Shown one piece after another: positions 49,112 to 60,186 of a DNA stretch of 64,000 nucleotides. Numbering within the stretch: the first letter of the stretch is position 1; each line of letters starts with the position of its first letter. The position numbers and the translations under genes are program-made. The stretch is taken from NCBI GenBank assembly GCA_021234155.1, contig JAJEKV010000072.1, forward strand, positions 5,247,620-5,311,619. Direction: 5' to 3'. Below the pieces are notes generated by a model. That model saw only the letters and a list, made by a program, of their open reading frames with translations, ran no database searches and was not told the DNA's origin. The stretch is from Isoetes taiwanensis. Taxonomy: Eukaryota; Streptophyta; Lycopodiopsida; Isoetales; Isoetaceae.

Positions 49112-49696
49112 TGTTTGGGGTCTGGGTTCGGGAACTCCTGGAAGACAGCCCTCTGTGAGGACCCGTGGATCTAACAGGAGAGTCCGGGGGACTATGTCAC
49201 GCGGGATTTGCTGAAAGAGAAGAAAAAGAAGAGAACAGAACAAATGAGAGAAGGATGATAAGCTTCCTTGATATCAATGATGAAAATACATGAGCTCTCG
49301 CAATAGAGAGAAAACTGAAAGGAGACAAGACTCAAAACTCATCTAAAAACTTATGAGCTAACTCTACTCATATATATAGTACAATGGCCTTGGGCCCAAT
49401 ATAGACACTCTGACTGATCTCGGTGCCGACTCACGGAAGGAGGCCCGATTCAGGTGAATGTTGGCGGTGCCTCTTGAAGTGCCTAGAATCACGCCGACGC
49501 CGACGCTGGCGGTGGCGACGGGTCACTTGTCCGAGCGGGCCTCTTGGCAACCAAAGGCTTTGATCAAGCGGGCCTGCTTTTTAGTCTTCTCGTGGAGGCT
49601 TGGATGTCTCACCCGGTGGTTGACCGAGGATCTTTGAGCTTGACCTCGTCTCGATGTATGCATGAATAGTCCTGCACCGGGAGGCACAGACTAACA
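49112..49696 (-). repeat. 3' LTR of the gypsy element
   Basis: 585 bp. On the minus strand it starts TGTTAGTCTGTGCC and ends CCCCAAACA. It matches 59610-60181 along its whole length, with many 1-3-base length differences. Confidence 0.9.
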
Positions 49697-49710
49697 CTCC
49701 CCCACCAAAC
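49697..49710 (-). promoter_or_regulatory. Polypurine tract of the gypsy element
   Basis: Minus strand TTTGGTGGGGGAG directly before the 3' LTR start TGTTAG. It primes plus-strand DNA synthesis and confirms the minus-strand orientation. Confidence 0.75.
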
Positions 49711-51366
49711 GACACTCGAGTGAAGAAAAAGGAGGAAGCGTTTGGGAGGGCTGAAGCCATCGGGCCGAAAGTGATCCTCACGGGAGTGAGGACGGCCCCA
49801 TTATGGTACCGGGCCGATGAGATCTTGGCGTGATTGAAGAGCTTGAGGTGTGTCTTGGCCAAGGGCGGGATCAGCATCAATAAGAAAACGAGAGCGTACC
49901 ATGTCTTCAAGTGCGCCGTGGGCGCCCAAGAAATGTCCGACACTCCATGAGGAGACAGTCCGAAGGCCAAAGGCACCAGACTGGCATTTGGATTGCGATG
50001 AAAAATGGGGCCATTTGCCGATTTAAGGAGCTTAGCAAAATGCATTTGAGGGCGGCGCAAAATCCTTTGAAGATGGACGAGAAGGATTAGGTGAGGTGGA
50101 GGCGCTCGCAAGAAGGTGTTGAAACCATGAAGCGCATCCGGCGGCCGCTTTGCCAACCACGCCATTAGCAATGTAGATCCAATTGGTGGTGTTGTCCGTA
50201 GTAGCACCTTCTTCCCAATGTGATCGGGCCGAACAAAACGTGGATCCCACCGAGATCCGTCGAGATCTGAGGTGGTGTCCAGCCGCATGACCATCCATGA
50301 CCTTGGTCCAAAAAAGGAAGGCGCCAATCGGTCGGGAACCTCGGGCGTGGAGGTACACCCGTGGGAAGCATAGGGAGAAGGAACCATGCCCGGTGGGGTG
50401 GGTTCTTGGCGATCTCCCCTGAATTGACCGACAAGATCCGGATCAAGTGCGACACCAACGATCCCAAAGAGAAGCGAGAGTCGAGAGTTGACAGAGGGCT
50501 ATTCCATCCCATGGGGACCGCCTTGCTATCCAAAAGAGCCTCATGAATCGATTGTAACCAAATGGTGGTGTCTTTGCATATAGACTTGTGCATAGGGAAG
50601 ATCTTCTGATGTCCCGGATACTTCTTAATTTGTTGCAACCGCTTCGCTTGCCCGAGAGAGATAAATGATTGGCAAGTTCGGGCATGTACTCGATGAAAAG
50701 TTTTGGTCCGAAAGCGGATCCGCAAGATATGGATTGTTATCCCCGAGCACCCATTGCGCAGATGGGGTCACCCCGAAAAAGTCGGGCGCGGCCCATTGCC
50801 AAAGTTTTCCCCGTCACCACCGATAGAAATCATGAAAGATATAAGCCATGGGCTGAACCACGCTTGAAAAGTGAGAAAGTCCGGATCGGCAGACAAGTAT
50901 GAGATCAAAGACAACAAGGGCACAACACAACCCTTTGTCTTCAATGGAGAGTTCCAAAACCGAAAAAATCAGCATCGCCGCTGGGATATCCACAGGGCCA
51001 TCACCGCGTGCCACTTTGAAAGGAAGAGGTGGCGCCGAGCAACCACATAATCATGATAGCAGGGAGGGAGCCGGGAAGTCCACCGGCATTCTCGTGGAAG
51101 AATTGAAATCAAGGCCAAGTTTGGTTTGAGCCTCATCGCCAGATCAATAGCTTGCCGCAAATTGTTGTTCGAGATCACGGATCCTATTTTCCTTTTTCAA
51201 GTAGGAGGCGTGGATCGGTCACGGACCCGCAGCCGAAAGGATTGACCTGGGAGGAAGATTTCCCGGTGTATTGAGACGAAGCACGGCAATCTCCGCGTCA
51301 TCGAGTATTTTCTACGCTTTACGCACCTCCTCGTAGTCGATCTTGAAGAGAGGTGATCCGAGAGGT
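49711..51366 (-). pseudogene. Degenerate coding remnant before the 3' LTR
   Basis: Minus-strand frames such as NNLRQAIDLAMRLKPNLALI (~51170), MPELANHLSLSGKRSGC (50685) and VYLHARGSRPIGAFLFWTKV (~50350) show protein-like composition but shift frame every 100-300 bases. It may be the C-terminal continuation of the ORF at 51367-52677. No family recognised. Confidence 0.4.
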
Positions 51367-52677
51367 TCAGGTAGAAAGCCGAGCTGGCAAGGAGGCAACT
51401 TGAGCGTCTCGGGCTGAAAGATTTTGAACTTGAGTGCGGAAGTTTTCACACAGTTCCGAGTACAAGGCATTGAGTTTAGCAATATCTTCATCCTTGGTAC
51501 TCAGGAGAGCAGCTTTGGACTTGTTATGCTCCAATAGAGTCTGAATTTCTGACTGGAGCTGAGCCTGCTGATCCGCGAGTTGGCTGACTTGAGCTTGTGT
51601 ACTCTTGAGATCCGCATGAGCCTGTAAGAGAGCTTCATGCTTGTCTTGAAGTTTGGCCTCCAAAGTTGCAACTTGGGCCGTTGCTGCTTGAAGGTCTTGG
51701 TGTACCGCATCAGAGGCCTCGAGTGCCCGTTGAACCCCGCTCATAAGAGCGTCTTGGGATTCCTGTAACTTAAGTGCAGCAGCTTGAGCATCCTGCTGAT
51801 ACTGATACAACAACTGACGAGGGTGTTGTGGTGGTGGAACTGGCTGTTGCCTGGTGTGGGAGGTTTGGGAAAAATGGTGGGAAGTGGATGGTGTAGCGGA
51901 GGAAGAAACAGTGACATGAGTGTGACTGTGGTCATGACCAGGGGAAGATGGGCGTGATGTGCCAACTTGGTGATTGACTGGAAGGGAGCGCTGAGTGGAA
52001 GTATGAGAATTTGGTGGTGTGGGAGGGAAGTAATGACGGATGAGGGCTTGAAAGTGCCCTCCCACAGAAACTTCAGAAATGGAAGTGGTACCCCGAAGGC
52101 GGTCCATTTCTTGGAGAAGACGATAGAACATCATTTGGGGCCAATCTATGTGGTGCTTGGAGTGTGTAGCAGTAAGGACCAGGTTATAGAAAGGCTTATT
52201 GATATGGGTGTTCTTGATAGAATACCCCAGGAATTTGCGCCACAAAAATTTCACAAAGGTCTCATGAGGCTTGTCGATATTGGTCAGACGATGGACATTG
52301 GCGTGATAAGCAGGTGCGCCAAACTCTGTGACATCAATATCCTGTATAGCAGACCATGATACACAAGGAGTGTGCAAGGGAATATGAAATACCTCAGAAA
52401 TCAAGTGTTGAGTCAATGAAATAGTGGTGCCATCGACCACGCGATGGTGTACCCTGGCGGGCTGTTAACAATATTAGCGATGAATTGCCGCGAATCGGGG
52501 ATTTGGAGCCGGAAGTTCCATTTGAGAAAATTCGTAAAGCTGGTGTCGTTCAGCGACTTCTTTATTGGGGCCAACAAGGGCTTCACGGAAAGTGGGCGTC
52601 AAGAAGGATACAGATGCAAAAAGAGCCGGATCCTTGGGAGCAGTAGCTTGAAGTGTAGAAAATCTTGGGGCAGCCAT
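51367..52677 (-). pseudogene. Extra sense ORF after integrase, coiled-coil protein
   Basis: It starts MAAPRFSTLQ (52677). Two in-frame stops near 52474 and 52465 interrupt, then 357 open codons follow. The N-terminal globular part (VDGTTISLTQHLISEVFHI, FVKFLWRKFLGYS, MMFYRLLQEMDRL) resembles the 'putative plant transposon protein' type found with large plant gypsy elements. A Ser/Pro/His-rich linker follows, then a long coiled coil rich in Gln/Ala (QDALMSGVQRALEASDAV onward to 51367). Function unknown. Confidence 0.6.
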
Positions 52678-53178
52678 GGGAATGATTTGCAGAACGAAAA
52701 GAGATGCCAAAGGCAGAAGATGAAAGTCGAGCACGGAGGATGAAGGCGCAGAGGAACGAAAAGGTTTGTTTTAGGGCGCACAACTGGAGGTGAAGAGGTA
52801 TGAAGAGTGCGAAACAGGAACCGTTGATGATGCCAGGTGTCAAAAGATGCGAAGAAGGGGATTGAGAGGCAAAAATTTGGCTAAGTCCCCAAAAACGTGA
52901 GGGAGAAGCAATGAACGGTGAGGATGAGACGTGAAAGAAAGATCGGATGTGACAGATGGCAAAGGACACCCATTAATGTTCGACGGGCGTGGAAAGAAGG
53001 AATGGCATTCAATGCTGGCAACTCGAAGTGGGATATCATTAAAAGGAATGTGTCAGAAGGTACCATGGCTAGATATGCGGCGGGAAAACAGATTCTCATA
53101 TTAAAAACAAAATTTGCATTGCAAACACGTTGGCGATTTGTGTGATTGGTCCACGTCGACAAGAAGTGCCTCAGTTGG

Positions 53179-53187
53179 CTATATAAG
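53179..53187 (+). promoter_or_regulatory. TATA box before the antisense ORF
   Basis: CTATATAAG is a strong plant TATA match. Transcription starting ~30 bases on would begin at or just before the ATG at 53215, so a second ATG (MAAAG) at about 53227 could be the used start. Confidence 0.5.
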
Positions 53188-53214
53188 ACGAACCGAGAGA
53201 AACGAAGGCATCCG

Positions 53215-53481
53215 ATGGCGCTCAGTATGGCGGCTGCTGGTTTCAACGAAGATTGCACCATGCCGACGAACTGTCAGGAGTGGATCACTTGTAAGATGAA
53301 TTGTCTGGATCTCTGGCGCTGCCACAACCGTGGCATTCGCATGGACGGCTGGTGTGCCGGGATGGCTGAACATCCCGACCCGAAGACCAACGGGATGGAG
53401 GTGGTTCTGCACCTTCGCTGGGATCCGGAGCAGAACCTCTACCATCTCCTCCGCATCACCTCTGCTCCGAACCCGGAGTAG
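53215..53481 (+). CDS. Antisense cysteine-rich ORF inside the gypsy element
   Basis: 88 codons, no break, with GC-rich third positions, lying antisense to the element between integrase and the extra ORF. It starts MALSMAAAGFNEDCTMPTNC; six Cys fall in the first half (CTMPTNC, TCKMNC, RC, WC), and the second half is RMDGWCAGMAEHPDP then a basic C-terminus. CTATATAAG (53179-53187) lies 28 bases before the ATG. Antisense ORFs between pol and the 3' LTR have been described in large plant gypsy elements (Ogre/Retand group). Function unknown. It may be an extracted host gene or a regulatory ORF. Confidence 0.5.
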   Translation: MALSMAAAGFNEDCTMPTNCQEWITCKMNCLDLWRCHNRGIRMDGWCAGMAEHPDPKTNGMEVVLHLRWDPEQNLYHLLRITSAPNPE

Positions 53482-53675
53482 AGGGTTTTTCCTCTTAGGA
53501 CTTAGTAGATAGGGCTCTGAGCCCGTTTTTGTATATAGGGCAGTGCCCATAGCGGAAGTAGCTGGGCTGTGCCCACATTTTGTAAAAAATCTCCACTATA
53601 ATATAATCTACCGCCTTTCTAGTCACTTTCTGTGGTGTTTGATTCTGGAACTGTCTCTGTGTTGGAATGTTCACT

Positions 53676-53963
53676 TTACGGTCTTTGAAATGCTTTGAGA
53701 CGAAAACCATTAACTAATGTAGGTAATGGAGTGCCATCTAATTCAGCGAGTTGGAAAACACTTGGTCTAACCACGTGAACAATTTGATAAGGGCCAAGCC
53801 AACGAAACTTGAGTTTACCCGGAAAATTTTTGTACCTGGAATCATAAAGAAGAACCAAATCTCCTTGTTTGAATGTTTTTGTCTTCAAACGTTTGTCATG
53901 TAAAGATTTTTGCAACTGTTGTCCATGAAGAACACGAATATAAGCATCCTCGCTGAAGTTCAT
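53676..53963 (-). pseudogene. Integrase C-terminal GPY/F module
   Basis: KTFKQGDLVLLYDSRYKNFP then KFRWLGPYQIVHVV and NGFRLKAFQRP-stop. The W-x-GPY motif is diagnostic of Ty3/gypsy integrases. No chromodomain follows. Confidence 0.85.
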
Positions 53964-54055
53964 CCAACCTGTTCTAATTGATAGACCCGTTCTTTGAGAG
54001 CGGTGGTGGATTATGAGCGTGAGCTAGTTGAAAACGGAGTGTTGGAAGGATGAAT

Positions 54056-54832
54056 TCAAAGGGCATGAGAGCTTCCCTGACCATAAACCAATTTAAAAGG
54101 AGTGTGACCCAGAGCAATCTTGAAACAAGTATTGTAGGCCCAAAGAACAAAGAGGAAGTTTTGTCCGCCAACTGGTATGGGAAGCGTCACAAATTTTCTT
54201 GAGAATGGTGACCAGAGTTTTGTTGGTGCTTTCTCCCAACCCATTGCCTTGAGGATAGTAAGGTGTGCTCTTGTGATGATGTATCGGAGATAATCCGTCG
54301 GCTCTTTGATAGTATGATTGATGAAATGAACACCACGGTCACCGACCAGCTCAGGTAGGGCAGCCGGCGCGTGATGATTTGTTGATAGAGGACTCGGCCG
54401 CGTTTTGCAGCAGGTGTTGTCCGGAAGTGCACAAGCTTCCGCCCATTTGGTGGCGTGGTCGCTGAGAACCAGAATGTATCGGCACGAAAGTGTGCCGCGA
54501 GAGGGTCTATAGGTCCCACAAAAGTCCATTCCCCATTTGTGAAGGGAAGTGGCGGGCGACCGGCGCCAAGGGAAGAGCGCCACGGGCGTATGCCCCACCA
54601 CCGGCAAGCGCCACACGTCGGGCGTGGGGCGTGAGCATCTTTAAAGAGCGTGGGCCAATAATACCCGGCGAGAAGGATTTTGCGCGGCCGTGGTGTCACC
54701 ATGAAAATGACCACCACCGAGCCCTTGATGAGCTTCTCGAACAATGTCCGGAACTTCATGAGGGAGAACACGGCGTCGGCTGATGGTGTCCTTACCCTTT
54801 TGTAGAGATGTCCGCAACCATGGTGTAGTCAC
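54056..54832 (-). pseudogene. Integrase zinc-binding and catalytic core
   Basis: AHQGLGGGHFHGD (HH of the HHCC finger, ~54740), CGACRWWG, then WGMDFCGTYRP (first catalytic Asp), VGDRGVHFINHTI (second Asp). At least two frame changes. Confidence 0.8.
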
Positions 54833-54960
54833 GGACCTCGCGGAGAAATTGATGGCGGCGGATTGTCGCCATGTGAGAGAGCCGTCTCATCTTACTCGGT
54901 GGAAGAGCACCGTGAGGAGGTACTGCTGAAAATCATGAAACCAATGTGGTGTTGCCGTGA

Positions 54961-55245
54961 CTAAAAAGAGTTGAGCATCGGGAAAGGCATTCGAGACCCA
55001 CATTTGCGGATCATCCGTGTGGATGCGTGAAAGATAATCCGAACAACATGAGATTTGCCTGCCTTATGAACGATTTCAAAAGGAGCAAATTCTTGGAGAA
55101 GAAGGACCCAACGAGCAATGCGGCCCGTGGGCGTGGATTTGTTGATCAAATAGAGAAGTGCTTGGTGGTCCACAAAGAACTTGATTTGACTGCCCAAAAG
55201 GTAATGACGGGCGTTGGACACGTAAAATGAGACCCAAAGCTTCAC
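54961..55245 (-). pseudogene. RNase H domain
   Basis: RHYLLGSQIKFFVDHQALLY and GRIARWVLLLQEFAPFEIVH are typical of gypsy RNase H. The start is in another frame (55440 side). Confidence 0.8.
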
Positions 55246-55439
55246 GCCCGTAAGCGAGAATAGTTGCGCCGCTGAGAATTGAGTTTTCTACCGGCATAGC
55301 GATTTGGTTTATCGGTGTGCGATCATATTCTTGAGATAGAAACGGCTCCAATAGCAAACGCCGGTGACATCGACATGAACGTGGAAGGGCTTGTCCCATT
55401 GAGGAGGGGACAAGAACCGTGCTCGAGTAAGCAAAAGCT

Positions 55440-56160
55440 TCATTTGTTGGAAAAGACTTCACTTTGGGAATTCCAAGCCCAGGTGGATTCGTCACCCGTG
55501 AGTTTATGAATGGGATCTGCAATGGCTGCCAGTCCAGGTATGAAGGTGGAGTAATAATTGACCTTTCCCAGGAAAGAGCGTGTCTCTTTGATATTGGCTG
55601 GTGCTTGAGCTTTGAGCACACAACTGATTTTGGCAGGATCAGTGGTGATTCCTGCTTTGCTGACAACATGGCCTAACGAGACACCGTAGTGACGCGAAAA
55701 GGTGCATTTCTCAGGATTGAGACTAATGCCGGACTCATCACATTTCTGAAAGACGAGTTCCAATTTATCCAAATGGTCAGCCATGGAACTGTAGGCAGAG
55801 AAATCATCTTGAAAAATTTGCAAGAAGGGTTTTTCCTTCATGAAATCATGAAAAACGGAGAGCATGATGCGTTGAAAGGTTGAAGGAGAGTTGGATAATC
55901 CAAAAGGAACCACCTTGTAGGCAAAAAGTACTTACCCGGGTGGTGAAAGTGGTCTTGAGTTGATCGATTCTTTGATGGAGATCTGATTGTAGCGAGAGAA
56001 ACCATCCATAAAGGAGTACATCTCATGTCCGCCACTTCTTCCGTAACTTGGTCCGTGAAGGGAAGTGGAAAATGATCACGCCCGTGGCCTAGATTGAGTT
56101 TCGATAGTCCACAATGCCTTGGATCTTACCATTGTGCTTAAGGGCAATGACGATAGGGCT
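55440..56160 (-). pseudogene. Reverse transcriptase domain
   Basis: MVPFGLSNSPSTFQRIM, the active-site LQIFQDDFSAYS, and GISLNPEKCTF...SLGHVVSKAGI, followed by the connection motif RSFLGKVNYYSTFIPGLAAI. The usual residue before DD is M/I/V; here it is Gln. The N-terminal third (to ~56160) is in broken frames. Confidence 0.85.
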
Positions 56161-56912
56161 CACCCATTCGAATGTTTGACCTCATAGATCAAACCCGCAA
56201 AGAAGGAGTTTGTCAATTTCCGCGACGCGATCACGGTAATTAGGGTTGAGCCCAATCGCCGCTTGCTACCGTCGGGTCGCATCGATTTGGTAGGAATGGT
56301 GAGTTCCCCCAAGCTTTTGTTGATTCCCCAAGATCTTTGTAACTCCGTGCTTAAAATGTGTTTGAATTTTTTGAACAAACGTGGACGGCCCGATACGATA
56401 AGGAGCCTAAGGTTTGCAAAGAATGCGACGAAGTTGATTGTTGCCAACATCCACAATCTCGACTTCGAGTCCGAATATGGGGTATGACTTCAAAGATCCC
56501 GGACAATGTGTGCGGAGGAGGTTGGAGCATAACCGATCGCGGCACTTTGGCGTGGTGAAAAAGAGAGGTTGCTCGGTGTCATCTAGCGGTGGTTGCTTCA
56601 TGACGTGTACATCAACAGGGGAGTTGCGTATGTGTCGGCCCAAAAAGTGATCTCACGCGTTGGATTGATTGCAAGGAGCCGTAGGGGTCAAGCAAGGCGC
56701 CCACAAACTGTCCCGATCAAGAGTCATTTCTCCCCAAGGATCAAAGATATTCGGTAGGGATGACAGAGGCGCCGCCAGGGGGAGCCCGAACTTGATAAAT
56801 ATTCTCGAGCCGCCTTCGTAATCGCGTCCGAGAGAGGGTTCCGCATTGTCAACCGAAATGATCCCCGCCTCGCTTGCAAGTCCATGGTGGCATTGAGATG
56901 ACCGTCGGATGA

Positions 56913-57575
56913 CTAACCGTCCGCGGCCCAAAGAATGGATACTTTTGCCCGGGCGGAGAAAGGGTCTTCCCACCAGCATTTCATAGTCACCGGATCTTCG
57001 CCAAACTTCCAAACTCCAAATTCCATGGGAAAGCGGAGATCACCAATGTTGATGTGAAGAATAGGTGTGACGCCTTGAGGTCTCGTGATATGGCCATTAG
57101 CCAATTTGATGTCATATGGGGCACGAAAGAGTTGTGTGATGCCCATTTGTTTGCGGAGTTTATCCGTGATGAGATTGACTGCACTACCTCCATCGATTTG
57201 AACATGGTTGACTTGCTGATTTCCCACCGCTGCATGGACCGTGGGTGTAGAGGTAGGCTGTTCCCCAACTAAAACAGTTGGGAGTGGTAACTGGTCCTTG
57301 AGAGCAGGACAGAGTTTTAAAATGGTAGCCAAGCTTAAAGGAATTTTGATCTTGGCAAGCTCCTCTTGGAGTTCGAGAGGTACATGAGAAAAAGGATCTG
57401 CTGGTTCCAATCGGTGCTGGAGTGGGCGGAAAGCAAAGAACCTCTTTGAGTAAGTCAACCTCGGCTGCAATATTGGGATATGTCCGAGCCGCGGGAGGTT
57501 GAGATGTTGAAGGTGTATCTTGTCTTTGTTGAGCTCTAGTGGTGGCATGAACATTTGCCAATGTCGCGCCTTCAA
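56913..57575 (-). pseudogene. Aspartic protease domain
   Basis: VNHVQIDGGSAVNLITDKL holds the D-[ST]-G-like site as DGG. The flanking KLANGHITRPQGVTPILHI and FPMEFGVW are usual. The frame continues into linker sequence with several breaks to ~56160. Confidence 0.75.
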
Positions 57576-57642
57576 ACAGCCTTTTGCATGAGATTCAAAA
57601 TGCTTTGGCTAACTTTGGGCATGACATTTGGCATGAGTTTTT

Positions 57643-59390
57643 CTAAGTCGGTGCAAAGTGAACCTTTTTTTCGCCCTCATGAGGAAGGGGTGTCAACCGC
57701 AAAGGCAAAAGTTGCGTGTCCTTCCGAATAATAGTCAAGGGACGTGATGCCTTGGTCCGGCGTGAAACGAGACCAACCCAATTTGACGGGTTGCAGGGAG
57801 GATTGAGTGCCCGAAAAATTTCCTCTTGGGCTTGTTGATCCAAATTGAGGTTGATTTGTCGGAGCCGGTTGATAGCGTGATTGCCGAGGCGCTCTTGGGG
57901 GCTTCTAAGAACCCGGTCGCGGGCCTTGTTTGCCATTAGCTAGCCGAGTTGGTAAGCCGTGAGGCGGACCGATGTGGTCTGATTGGTACCGTGAAGTCGC
58001 ACTGAACCTCGTGGAAGTTGAGGACACGCCGTGGGTGGTATGACCTCATTCTTGACAAAGATGATAACACCGAGCTTTAGAAGGATCAAAAGGAGGTCGC
58101 TGGTTGGATCCCCGGTTGGTCCCGCGGTCGATAGAGTTGCGTGGATCGCACCTCAAGAGGTGGTCACGAGCAGTGCGCGATTGTGGGTGAGGTGTGGTTT
58201 TGCACTTCTGATAAACCATTTTGTTGGGCGAAACGGTGTGGGATGAGTGCGAGTGCACTCTTCCGTGGCATGATTGCACATGTTGCATCGCTTGCAATGA
58301 GGCGGGCCATTGGTGGAGTTGCACTCATTGGCCAAATGGCCTTGATATTTGCAAATATGGCACCAGATTTGACTACTTGGCTGGATTAGCGTGTTGAGGC
58401 TGAATGACGTTTGTGGAACCATGACGGGTGGAATGAACGGGAGCTCTTGAAGAGCCACGCCGCGGGAGGAAACATTGACGGAGTGATTGACAAGGTCGAT
58501 AGCCTGCTCCAAAGTTTTTGGACGCAGGTATTCAGTCATGAGTCGAATAGCGGGAGGAAGTCCTTGGAGAAACCGCACCAAAATGCGCTCGCGGTAGGGT
58601 ACTCCTTGAGCTTGCTTAGCGAATGTGAAGTCGATCCATAAAATCCTCGCATCTCAGCGGGCTCTTGTTGAAGTTCATTGAGTTGCTTGAGATGAAGTTG
58701 ATCATCATCCCGTGGTCCCGTGAATGAGAGAGAAAAGCAAAGTCGCATTTCGACCGGGGCTTGTTTCCAATGGCTTTTGTTGGACATGAGCCATTGATGA
58801 GGAGAGCCACGCAGTGGTGGAAAAAGATGTGAAATTTCGGTTGAGGTTGCGCGTGCCCATTTAGGGCAGCCTAGAGCCTCAAATTCTTCCATGTGGGCCC
58901 GAGCACTTTGGTCTAGCGGTTTGCCTTTAAGTTGCCAAAGGTGGGATAAGTCGGGCCGAGTCTAAAAGGTAGATGTGAAAGTGCTTGGGCTGGACAGAAC
59001 AGGATAGTGAGGATATTGAGGTTGAGGTGGATTTGGCATTGTGCCCTGACTAACCCCGATGAAGGGGGATGACTGCTTGAGAAACCGGGCGTAGCCGAGC
59101 ATTGGTTTTGAGATCGGTAAGGTTGTAAACAGAAGAGCAAAGTGGGAAACGTAGGGAAAGGATATTCCGGGCAGCGAAAGGAGACATGTGGATAGCCATG
59201 CCCACCCGGGGAGATGATGGTTACTTGAAAGAGAGGCGTATGGCCCGAAGAATGATGGATGTAGGCATGTTCGGGGGTATGAAAGTACGGTTGAGAAGGT
59301 TGAGCCGGATAAGGCCCGGATAGTGATGAGGGACCGAGGTTGTGAGCAATGTTTGCACGCTTGGGGCGGGAACCGGGACAGGACCGACAC
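57643..59390 (-). pseudogene. gag with two zinc knuckles
   Basis: A Pro-rich N-terminus (59390-58962), a capsid-like helical part (FVRFLQGLPPAIRLMTEYL-like, 58581) and two CCHC knuckles, CHICKYQGHLANEC and CKRCNMCNHATEEC (58362-58262). A basic linker runs toward protease. Multiple frame changes. Confidence 0.75.
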
Positions 59391-59609
59391 GAGGGGTGGG
59401 TGGCGCGGACCGAGCCCTAGACCTAAGATGGCCTCCCTCTATGTCATAAGCGATCCATACATGTCGCGGGTCAGCTTCCCCGCACGATGGCGTCCGCGAG
59501 ATGCCGTTCGAGAAAGGAGTTCTTCCGGCGTGAAATTACCATTACGCATACATGGCGCATGTAAGAAAGTAGGAGAAAATCAGACCCGGCAAGTAGCCAT
59601 GCGGCAAAG

Positions 59610-60181
59610 TGTTTGGGGTCTGGTTCGAACTCGGAAGACAACCCTCCGGAGGACCCGTGGATCTAACAGAGAGTCCGGGGACTATGTCACGGATTTGCTG
59701 AAAGAGAAGAAAAGAAGAGAACAGAACAAATGAGAGAAGGATGATAAGCTTCCTTGATATCAATGATGAAAATACATGAGCTCTCGCAATAGAGAGAAAA
59801 CGAAAGGAGACAAGACTCAAAACTCATCTAAAAACTTATGAGCTAACTCTACTCATATATATAGTACAATGGCCTTGGGCCCAATATAGACACTGACCGA
59901 TCTCGTGCCGACTCTCGAAGGAGGCCTGATTTGCAGGTGAATGTTGGCGGTGCCTCTTGAAGTGCCTAGAATCACGCCGACGCCGACGCCTGGCGGTGAC
60001 GGGTCACCACTTGTCCGAAAGGCCTCTTGACAAACCAAAGGCTTTGATCAAGCGGGGCTGCTGCTTAGTCTTCTCAGTGGAGGCTTGGATGTCCCACCCG
60101 TGGTTGATCGAGGATCTTTGAGCTTGACCTCGGTCTCGATGTATGCATGAATAGTCCCATGTGCGGAGGCACAGACTAACA
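59610..60181 (-). repeat. 5' LTR of the gypsy element
   Basis: 572 bp, the partner of 49112-49696. The internal side (CTTTGCCGCATGGC on the minus strand) has no clear tRNA-Met primer site directly next to it; a TGG ten bases in is the only candidate. Confidence 0.9.
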
Positions 60182-60186
60182 CAATG

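Larger units (their letters stand above)
49112..60181 (-). mobile_element. 11-kb Ty3/gypsy LTR retrotransposon
   Basis: LTRs 59610-60181 (5') and 49112-49696 (3') are flanked by CAATG at 49107-49111 and 60182-60186. On the minus strand the order is gag, protease, RT, RNase H, integrase with GPY/F module, which is the Ty3/gypsy order. No chromodomain follows GPY/F. The RT active site reads FQDDFSAYS, closest in form to the FMDDFSVYG of Athila/Tat elements, which are also large and carry extra ORFs after pol. About 4 kb lies between integrase and the 3' LTR. Frames are broken throughout. Confidence 0.9.

Noticed and set aside
49581-50387. 268-codon minus-strand ORF running across the gypsy 3' LTR border
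   Set aside because: It continues into the LTR, has low-complexity composition, no motif, and overlaps better protein-like frames. Treated as a chance frame within a degenerate region.
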